DNA from: an uncultured Eubacteriales bacterium
Lineage (GTDB): Bacteria > Bacillota_A > Clostridia > Oscillospirales > CAG-272
Length of the DNA stretch: 6,268 nucleotides
Direction of reading: 5' to 3'
Assembly (NCBI GenBank): GCA_900555345.1
Contig: USKS01000095.1
Coordinates: 1-6,268 of the forward strand
This document shows, piece by piece, positions 1-4,989 of this stretch (position 1 is its first letter; each line of letters opens with the position of its first letter). The position numbers were made by a program, and so were the translations under genes. The notes below the pieces were generated by a model. That model did not search any database. It saw only the letters and a program-made list of their open reading frames with translations, and had not been told where the DNA came from.

Positions 1-603
1 CTTGTGCAGCGGTTCTATCTCTCCGCATTCACTTGCCTTGCATACAAGTCGTATGCCCAGAAGTCCCGCGATCCTTGCCACCGTGTGCGAAACTCTGCCG
101 TTTGCGGCAAGATTTTTCAGAGATTCAAGCATAAAGAGAAGCCCTGTCTTTTCCTTATATGCGGAGATCTCTGCGCAAATTTCCTCATATGATTTTCCGC
201 TGTCTGTAAGCTCGCGCAGCTTTTCCGCGATAAGCTCCATTTCGGGGCCCGTGGAAAGAGAGTCTATAACGAAAACGCGGCTGCCCTCGTGCTCCGACTC
301 ATATATTTCCTTTGCTGCACAGGCGGAGTTGTAACTGCCGGAAAGATGACTTGTGATCGTTATGCAGAAAATATCGTCGGCGTCACCAAAGGCTTCGAGC
401 CAGTCGGACGGGCTTGGACATGACGTTTTGGATTTGCCCTTGTATGAGGCGAAATAATTTATCATTTCATCTGTATCAAGTGACGCGTCGTCCGTAAACT
501 CTCTGTCTGATGTAATTATTTTCAAAGGTGCTGCGGCAAAATCCACTCCGGACATTGTCTGCATATTTGCGGAGGAGTCTGCCGCGATCTTAATTTTTCT
601 CAT
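1..603 (-). CDS. DegV family (fatty-acid-binding, FakB-like) protein, C-terminus cut off
   Basis: The first 201 residues are visible, and the frame is still open at the left edge; family members are usually about 280-290 residues. The product begins MRKIKIAADSSANM, the family's N-terminal strand and loop. It then shows TSCPSPSDW (residues 60-68), where the family has its Ser/Thr-x-Pro lipid-pocket loop, SHLSGSYNSA (85-94), the DSLSTGPEM segment (114-122) and GRVSHTVARIAGLLGI (169-184). These are the conserved blocks of the DegV fold. Characterised relatives (FakB) bind one fatty acid and present it to the kinase FakA for phosphorylation; no fakA is visible here, so the partner and ligand are unknown. 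It is probably cytosolic, since no signal peptide or membrane segment is seen. The start at 603 is supported by AAAGGCAGG 8 bases upstream and by a promoter about 33 bases upstream. The family call is firm; the physiological role is inferred. Confidence 0.9.
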   Translation of the reverse strand, partial: MRKIKIAADSSANMQTMSGVDFAAAPLKIITSDREFTDDASLDTDEMINYFASYKGKSKTSCPSPSDWLEAFGDADDIFCITITSHLSGSYNSACAAKEIYESEHEGSRVFVIDSLSTGPEMELIAEKLRELTDSGKSYEEICAEISAYKEKTGLLFMLESLKNLAANGRVSHTVARIAGLLGIRLVCKASECGEIEPLHK

Positions 604-611
604 TATTATGA

Positions 612-620
612 CCTGCCTTT
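612..620 (-). promoter_or_regulatory. Ribosome binding site of the DegV gene
   Basis: On the minus strand the sequence reads AAAGGCAGG, 8 bases before the ATG at 603. It is a moderate purine-rich Shine-Dalgarno sequence and fixes the start of the DegV gene. Confidence 0.6.
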
Positions 621-635
621 CGGAACCTATGCATA

Positions 636-664
636 AGGATAACACGCATTTGCCATTCTGTCAA
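636..664 (-). promoter_or_regulatory. Sigma-A-type promoter for the DegV gene
   Basis: On the minus strand a perfect TTGACA (664-659) is followed after exactly 17 bases by TATCCT (641-636), which matches the -10 consensus at four of six positions. Transcription would start near 629, giving a leader of about 26 bases that includes the ribosome binding site. The promoter lies between the terminator hairpin of the upstream gene and the DegV start, so DegV probably has its own transcript. Confidence 0.75.
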
Positions 665-683
665 TCCACGCCGCTTTTTGCCG

Positions 684-702
684 TCTCTACTGTTTGTAGA
701 GA
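684..702. repeat. Perfect 7-bp inverted repeat upstream of the DegV promoter
   Basis: The arms TCTCTAC and GTAGAGA are separated by TGTTT. The dyad is centred about 64 bases upstream of the predicted transcription start and 19 bases beyond the -35 box, where an activator or distal operator could sit. There is no T-run beside it, so a terminator is unlikely. Its use as a protein-binding site is inferred only from symmetry and position. Confidence 0.4.
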
Positions 703-734
703 GTGTTCTACCCACCGGTATTATGCGCTCTACC
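686..734. repeat. Phased TCTAC boxes upstream of the DegV promoter
   Basis: On the plus strand TCTAC occurs at 686, 707 and 729, with spacings of 21 and 22 bases (about two helical turns). An inverted copy, GTAGA, lies at 696. The last two copies extend to TCTACC. The boxes overlap the 684-702 dyad. A repeated regulator site is possible, but five-base units are short and chance is not excluded. Confidence 0.35.
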
Positions 735-792
735 GCTATGTTCAACACTTTTTCGCCGAACTCTTGCCGCGTGCCGCTCATAGAAAGCAGAT

Positions 793-818
793 AAGGCTTC
801 GAACAAATGCGAAGCCTT
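793..818 (-). terminator. Terminator hairpin after the LTA-synthase-like gene
   Basis: A perfect 9-bp stem (AAGGCTTCG / CGAAGCCTT) with an 8-base loop starts about 40 bases past the stop of the LTA-synthase-like gene. On the minus strand the tract after the stem is short (TTATCT). On the plus strand it is a better TTTT. It could therefore act in both directions, or be a weak terminator for the minus-strand gene. No plus-strand gene is seen nearby that would need it. Confidence 0.55.
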
Positions 819-857
819 TTATGTCTGTGTGAGAATCAGTTTTCGGTGTTCCGCTGC

Positions 858-2885
858 TTATTTCTTGTTTGCTGCCTGCGGCTGCGGACCTTTTATGCCG
901 AACAGAGACGGTATGCGTCCCTGCGTGTCGTACATGGCGTTGTACTGAAGCTTTGCGTAAAGATTAAGGGGATCGGAGAGATCCGGTGCGGAATAAGTCG
1001 ATTCGTGGAACACGCCGTCCTTATCGTACCAGCCCATGGCATTGATAACGGGCACCTCTGTGTTGAGCTTTGCTACAAACTGCTGAAACTCTGTTTTGTC
1101 TGCGCCGACGATGTCGAGCAGCCAGGAAGACAGGTAGTTGATGCTTGTAAGGGGAGTGGCTCTGTCGCAGCTTATATCGTAGTTTGCCCAGAAAAAGTAG
1201 GGAATGGCGTATTTTGCCTGCTGCTCCTCAATAGAGGAGGAGTCTGTAAGACCGTAGAACTTGGAGGCAATGTTTGAAAGCGAGGGCTGATGGTCGCCGA
1301 AGAATACGATGACCGTTTCCTCTTCAACGTTCTCGAAATACTTTATAAGCTTTTCAAGCGCTTTGTCGGAGTTGTTTATGCACGTCAGATACTCGCGTAT
1401 GCCCGTGTAGTTCTCATATCCCTCGATGTTGACCGTATAGTCAAAGCCCGCCGTAGTAAATCCGCCGTGGTTCTGCATTGTAACGGCAAAGGTGAAGAAC
1501 GGGTCGTTTTCTTCTTTTGTTTCAAAAAGGCTTATGATCTTGTCGTATACAGCTTCGTCGCTTACGTGATCTCTGAACCAGCCTTCCTCGCCGAGACCGT
1601 CTGTAAAGTCGTCCATGAAGTATACTTCGTCAAAGTCGTAGTAGCTGTATATTTTGTCCCTCTGCCAGTTGATGGGCTTTTCGGGGTGCATGCCTATGGT
1701 GCGGTAGCCCGCGTTATTGAAAGTGTTTACTATAGAGAATGTGTTTGACTCATTAAGATACAGGTTGTATGCAACGGTGTTGCGGGGGATGAACTGTATG
1801 GACTGCCCCGTGAGAAATTCAAGCTCGGAGTTAGCGGTGTTGCCGCCGTACACCGAAGCCAGGGCGTGACCCTTTATAATATTCGGCGCATCGTTTGAAA
1901 GAGAATCAAGGAACGGAGTGACTGAAATATCGGTCTTCATTTCTCCGCCGAGATATGCTGTAATGTTCTGCACATCGGAGAACGTTTCGTTCATTATCGC
2001 AATGACATTGGGCTTCTTTTCGCTTTCATTGAGCGTGCCCTTGCCGTCGGCATCGTCTCCGAGATAGTCGGCAACTTCGTCTTCAAGAGCGGCAGCGTCA
2101 TATCCTTCGGGCTTCTGCACTCTTGTCGCGGAGGCGGAATATATTATATTTACCAAAAAGCCGTTGCGCTCGCTGCCGCGGTACATCCAGTATTTGTCCT
2201 GATAGCCGATAAATGAGGCGCAGAACTGGGTGTATATGATCACGGCGCACAGATACGTTGCGGCAATGGAGCCGAGGCAGAACGCCGTGCGCTTCCAGCT
2301 TCTTTCGTGGCTGGGGAAGCGGGTGCGCATTACAAATGCGAGAAATACTATGCCGAGAACGATTCCCAGTTTTGTGACGGTGGAAAGCGTAAACGCATAA
2401 CCGCCGGCGACGCGCGCCGCCGTGCCCATGGCGCTGAGGTCGGAGAACTGTATCTCAAAGCTTCTCGCCTGAACGACGAGGTGGTCTGATATTGCCACGA
2501 AGTAGCACAGAAGCGCCACGACCGCAATGGAAATTTTAACGTTTCCCGTTACCATCCACAAAAGGGAGGAAAGACCCGCAAGTATCACCACGTTCATAAG
2601 GAATTTCAGCGGTCCTATAAGGAACACGCCGCAGCTTATGGTGGTCTGCATCAGGACGAAAAGTATGAGCGTCAGAAGCCAGAGGATAATAAAGCGCATC
2701 CATACGGGCAGACTGTCGGAAAATTCGAGCCTGAACGTGAGAACGGCAAAAAGAAGTATGCCTCCGGCAACGGATACAAATATATTAACGCCCAAAAGCG
2801 CTGCCGCAGCCGCAAAAATGACCGCCGCTGCCGCAAAGCATATAAGGGTACGTTTGTCAGTAGTTTTTGTAACTTTAAGCCACAT
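858..2885 (-). CDS. LTA synthase family membrane sulfatase/phosphoglycerol transferase
   Basis: This 675-residue polytopic protein resembles LtaS, which transfers glycerophosphate from phosphatidylglycerol onto a growing lipoteichoic acid chain outside the membrane. Hydrophobic segments lie at roughly residues 13-50, 63-83, 87-112, 117-138, 169-186 and 201-222, followed by an extracellular sulfatase-fold domain from about 290. Visible active-site blocks are NVIAIMNE with Glu300 (metal), YGGNTANSE with Thr350 (predicted nucleophile), GMHPEKPINWQRD with His400, Trp407 and Arg409 (substrate pocket), MQNHGGF with His473, and FFGDHQPS with Asp531 and His532 (metal). All expected residues are present, so it should be active. 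The length is close to that of LtaS (about 650). The start at 2885 follows GGAG by five bases and leaves a complete first membrane helix. It has its own promoter and a hairpin after its stop, so it is probably transcribed alone. The exact polymer (type I LTA or another glycerophosphate-modified glycan) cannot be told from sequence. Confidence 0.93.
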   Translation of the reverse strand: MWLKVTKTTDKRTLICFAAAAVIFAAAAALLGVNIFVSVAGGILLFAVLTFRLEFSDSLPVWMRFIILWLLTLILFVLMQTTISCGVFLIGPLKFLMNVVILAGLSSLLWMVTGNVKISIAVVALLCYFVAISDHLVVQARSFEIQFSDLSAMGTAARVAGGYAFTLSTVTKLGIVLGIVFLAFVMRTRFPSHERSWKRTAFCLGSIAATYLCAVIIYTQFCASFIGYQDKYWMYRGSERNGFLVNIIYSASATRVQKPEGYDAAALEDEVADYLGDDADGKGTLNESEKKPNVIAIMNETFSDVQNITAYLGGEMKTDISVTPFLDSLSNDAPNIIKGHALASVYGGNTANSELEFLTGQSIQFIPRNTVAYNLYLNESNTFSIVNTFNNAGYRTIGMHPEKPINWQRDKIYSYYDFDEVYFMDDFTDGLGEEGWFRDHVSDEAVYDKIISLFETKEENDPFFTFAVTMQNHGGFTTAGFDYTVNIEGYENYTGIREYLTCINNSDKALEKLIKYFENVEEETVIVFFGDHQPSLSNIASKFYGLTDSSSIEEQQAKYAIPYFFWANYDISCDRATPLTSINYLSSWLLDIVGADKTEFQQFVAKLNTEVPVINAMGWYDKDGVFHESTYSAPDLSDPLNLYAKLQYNAMYDTQGRIPSLFGIKGPQPQAANKK

Positions 2886-2890
2886 AGAAA

Positions 2891-2894
2891 CTCC
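2891..2894 (-). promoter_or_regulatory. Ribosome binding site of the LTA-synthase-like gene
   Basis: GGAG on the minus strand, five bases before the ATG at 2885, sets the start. It follows directly after the TAATACCG repeats of the leader. Confidence 0.65.
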
Positions 2895-2902
2895 GTATCA
2901 TT

Positions 2903-2924
2903 CGGTATTATGACACCGGTATTA
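2903..2924 (-). repeat. Direct repeat TAATACCG in the LTA-synthase leader
   Basis: Two identical copies of TAATACCG (2924-2917 and 2910-2903) lie 14 bases apart start to start on the minus strand. A degenerate copy, TGATACGG, follows and merges with the ribosome binding site. The first copy extends to TAATACCGGTG, which also occurs exactly in the intergenic region upstream of the DegV gene (723-713). The position between promoter and ribosome binding site would suit a repressor or an RNA-binding regulator; the function is inferred. Confidence 0.4.
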
Positions 2925-2944
2925 ATTATGTATTTAAGGTTAGT

Positions 2945-2963
2945 TTTTACGCCGTCCGTAAAA
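2945..2963 (-). repeat. 7-bp dyad in the LTA-synthase leader
   Basis: TTTTACG and CGTAAAA form a perfect 7-bp inverted repeat with a five-base loop, about 37-55 bases downstream of the predicted transcription start. It could be an operator or a leader hairpin. The stem is A/T-rich at its base and has no terminator-like T-run of its own. Confidence 0.35.
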
Positions 2964-3006
2964 GCCCGCGGCGAAAAGCTCGGTGCTTTCATAACGGCTG
3001 ACAGTA

Positions 3007-3035
3007 ATTATACCACTTTTCGCAGACGATTTCCA
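3007..3035 (-). promoter_or_regulatory. Sigma-A-type promoter for the LTA-synthase-like gene
   Basis: On the minus strand a perfect TATAAT (3012-3007) lies 17 bases after TGGAAA (3035-3030), which matches the -35 consensus at four of six positions. A/T-rich runs lie just upstream. The predicted start near 3000 gives an untranslated leader of about 115 bases. Confidence 0.75.
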
Positions 3036-3045
3036 CATATTTTGC

Positions 3046-3080
3046 AAAAAAAGCGAAAAGGGAGCAAAAAGCAGGCTCTC
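3046..3080 (-). terminator. Candidate terminator hairpin with T-runs before the LTA-synthase promoter
   Basis: On the minus strand GAGAGC (3080-3075) can pair with GCTCCC (3065-3060), with one A-C mismatch. A TTTT and then a TTTTTTT run follow. It ends about ten bases before the -35 box, where a terminator separating the decarboxylase transcript from the next unit would be expected. The short imperfect stem makes it moderate evidence. Confidence 0.4.
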
Positions 3081-3140
3081 ATGGCGAGATGATTTAATGA
3101 GGGCAGACACAAAGAACCTGTTTATTCAGACCGATTTGAA

Positions 3141-3175
3141 AGCTGCCGAACCGATACGGAATCGAACCGGCAGCT
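3141..3175 (-). terminator. Large hairpin downstream of the decarboxylase gene
   Basis: AGCTGCCG (3141-3148) and CGGCAGCT (3168-3175) form a perfect 8-bp stem. Inside it CGAT/ATCG can form a second short stem around a five-base loop. It begins 55 bases past the decarboxylase stop. The sequence after it on the minus strand is TTTCAAATC, a poor T-tract, so it may be an RNA-stabilising 3' hairpin rather than an efficient terminator. Confidence 0.5.
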
Positions 3176-3196
3176 AAATTGCTTTTGTGTTAGCTG
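3171..3196 (-). other. Alternative hairpin overlapping the 3141-3175 hairpin
   Basis: On the minus strand CAGCTAA (3196-3190) and TTAGCTG (3177-3171) form a perfect 7-bp stem with a 12-base loop. Its second arm shares bases 3171-3175 with the next hairpin, so the two cannot form together. This is the geometry of an attenuator or antiterminator, although here it lies after a gene rather than in front of one. Confidence 0.4.
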
Positions 3197-3229
3197 AGTA
3201 TTGACCGTCTCACCGCAGAGGGCTGCTTT

Positions 3230-4585
3230 TTACAAAAGAACCGTATTCACCGTGTCAATGTTGTAGTAGTCAAGTATACCGATGATGTTTTCGTCAATCA
3301 CTTCTCCGGCAATGACGGGAGAAATTGCCGGAGGGCATGATATGGCGGCGGATGCAAAAATCATTCCCTCGGCGTTTTTTACGGGCACGTTTTTGTACGG
3401 TGCAAACATTGCTTCTCTTACAGACAGTTTTCTCCTTGGCTGTAAAAAGACAAGTCTGCTCGACCCCATGACTTTTTCGGGACGTTTTTTAACTGTGCCC
3501 AGTGCATTTTCAATGCGCGTCAGCGAGTCGGGTCCCAATCCGGGTGACAACATAAGCACAATATAGTCGGGATCGGCAAACTCACATTCTATGTTATGGT
3601 GTTTGCGAAGAATATCGGCAAGCTCTGTGCCGGTATATCCGAATTTTGCGGCGGAAACTGACAGCTTCAGCGGCTCACTGCCAATAAGCGTGTAGCCCGT
3701 TTCACAAAGAATTCTTTTTGTTTTTTCTGCTGCAGCGGCAAAACCGCAGAGCAGCCGGCGGTAGTTATCCGTGAGGTATTTGTTTGCAAGATCAAGGGAC
3801 GAAAGGGTCAGATATGAAGGGGAGGTAGAGGCAAAAAATGCCATAGCATCCTCTGCGCGGCTGAAAAAAAACTCCGGTGCAGAGCGCGAAATATGCAAAT
3901 ATCCGCCGCCGGTCAGAACAGGAAGCGTTTTGTGTGCGGAATCGCATACTATATCCGCACCGAGACTTATGGGGTGTTGATCCTTCGGCAAAAAGCGGAG
4001 ATAGGCGCCGTGGGCGTTATCTACAAGCAAAAGCACGCCGTGGTTATGGCATATTTTTGCAATGCTTTGAACCTCGGCAATATTACCGAGATAATCCGGA
4101 CTTGTTATATATACTGCGGTCGGGGTCGTTGTGCAGCCGCTCAGAAACAGCTCTATGTCGTCCGGCTCGAGGCAGCAGGAAACGATCGTGTCCGTGCTTT
4201 TCGGATAGACAGACACAACGTCAACATCGGATATTGCCGCTGCCGAAAAAAATGCTCGGTGAGCATTGCGCGCCGCTGCAATAACAGGGCGTTTGCCCAA
4301 TGAACGGGCATAAACGGATACAAGGTATACCATTGCCCTGATCGAAAGCGACGAACCTTCTGTCGAATATAACGTTGCCGCACTGCCGAAAATTTCCGAT
4401 GCGTTTTGTTCGCTTTCTTTTATAATGCCGTCGGAGCGGTAAAGCACATCTGCACCGCTGATTTCGGTTATATCGTAAGTCTCGGCACCAAGCTCGCCCA
4501 TGCCTTTATGCCCGGGCATGTGCATACGCAGAACGCCGCTTTCGGCGTACTTTTTTACAAAATCAAATATGGGAGTTTTTTTCAT
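3230..4585 (-). CDS. Orn/Lys/Arg decarboxylase family PLP-dependent enzyme
   Basis: This 451-residue protein of the Gram-positive SpeA/YaaO-like group is predicted to decarboxylate a basic amino acid (lysine, arginine or ornithine) to a diamine or agmatine in the cytosol. The N-terminus MKKTPIFDFVKKYAESG...MHMPGHKG is typical of the family. The fold-type-I core shows STEGSS (74-79, phosphate binding), His109 in NAHRAFF (ring stacking), Asp189 in VDNAHGAY (pyridine nitrogen) and Lys219 in DSAHKTLP (Schiff base). The C-terminal domain has SCPPAISPVIAGEVID (426-441), corresponding to the family's PPGIP-GE motif. The length is normal and no catalytic residue is missing. The ATG overlaps the preceding stop as ATGA, and only GAAGGA, two bases upstream, resembles a ribosome binding site, so translation is probably coupled to the upstream gene. 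Substrate preference cannot be read from sequence. Codon use matches the genes to its left and the SPASM segment, not the transglutaminase segment. Confidence 0.92.
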   Translation of the reverse strand: MKKTPIFDFVKKYAESGVLRMHMPGHKGMGELGAETYDITEISGADVLYRSDGIIKESEQNASEIFGSAATLYSTEGSSLSIRAMVYLVSVYARSLGKRPVIAAARNAHRAFFSAAAISDVDVVSVYPKSTDTIVSCCLEPDDIELFLSGCTTTPTAVYITSPDYLGNIAEVQSIAKICHNHGVLLLVDNAHGAYLRFLPKDQHPISLGADIVCDSAHKTLPVLTGGGYLHISRSAPEFFFSRAEDAMAFFASTSPSYLTLSSLDLANKYLTDNYRRLLCGFAAAAEKTKRILCETGYTLIGSEPLKLSVSAAKFGYTGTELADILRKHHNIECEFADPDYIVLMLSPGLGPDSLTRIENALGTVKKRPEKVMGSSRLVFLQPRRKLSVREAMFAPYKNVPVKNAEGMIFASAAISCPPAISPVIAGEVIDENIIGILDYYNIDTVNTVLL

Positions 4586-4989
4586 GATCCTTCAACGGCT
4601 TTTGAAGCTTCGAGCATTATGGCACATTCCATGCGCTTTTTGAAAAGCTTACATCCGTATTCATATATGCCGGTTACGGAGCCTGCTGCATGGTAGGCAT
4701 TTGCGGCACATCCGCCGGAACAGTAAAGCTTTGCCCAGCAGCTGCGGCATTCGGGGCGCGCATATACATTGCAGCTTTCAAATTCATCCTGAATAGCTTT
4801 GTTGTCAACGCCGTGCCATACGTCACCGAGCCTGAATTTTTCATCACCCACAAACTGGTGGCAGGGATATAGATCTCCCCAGGGGGTAACTGCCATATAC
4901 TCCGTGCCTGATCCGCAGCCGGAAACGCGTTTGTATATGCATGGACCGTCTTTCAGGTCGATCATGTAATGATAGAATGTAAAAGGGTC
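4582..4989 (-). other. scfB: SPASM domain of a SCIFF-peptide maturase (ScfB/CteB type), radical-SAM core missing
   Basis: Residues 426-560 of the fusion carry the SCIFF-maturase C-terminus: DPFTFYHYMIDLKDGPCIYK, SGCGSGTEYMAVTPWGDLYP, CHQFVGDEKFRLGDVW and AKLYCSGGCAANAYHAAGS. The cysteines fit the SPASM pattern exactly: Cys450-x12-Gly463-x4-Cys468, then Cys506-x2-Cys509-x5-Cys515-x3-Cys519, then Cys538. These would hold two auxiliary 4Fe-4S clusters. Full maturases are about 450 residues and install thioether crosslinks in the small Cys-rich SCIFF peptide using an N-terminal radical-SAM CxxxCxxC cluster. That part, about 310 residues, is absent, as is the SCIFF precursor gene that normally precedes it. 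Alone this segment cannot do the reaction. Confidence 0.85.

Noticed and set aside
590..781. Minus-strand 63-residue open frame as a gene
   Set aside because: No Shine-Dalgarno sequence before its ATG, no recognised motif, and it contains the TTGACA/TATCCT promoter and overlaps the DegV start. It is not listed as a gene.
807..1748. Plus-strand open frames at 807-1277 and 1290-1748
   Set aside because: They lie antisense to the LTA-synthase active-site region, which has all its conserved residues, and show no recognisable domain.
2672..2992. Minus-strand 106-residue open frame starting in the LTA-synthase leader
   Set aside because: Its ATG lies only about 8 bases after the predicted transcription start with no ribosome binding site, and two thirds of it runs in another frame of the well-supported LTA-synthase gene.
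3141..3180. tRNA gene on the minus strand, suggested by GGTTCGATTCC
   Set aside because: The motif resembles a T-loop, but only three T-stem pairs form, and no acceptor, D or anticodon arm can be laid out around it. The bases are better explained as part of an 8-bp hairpin.
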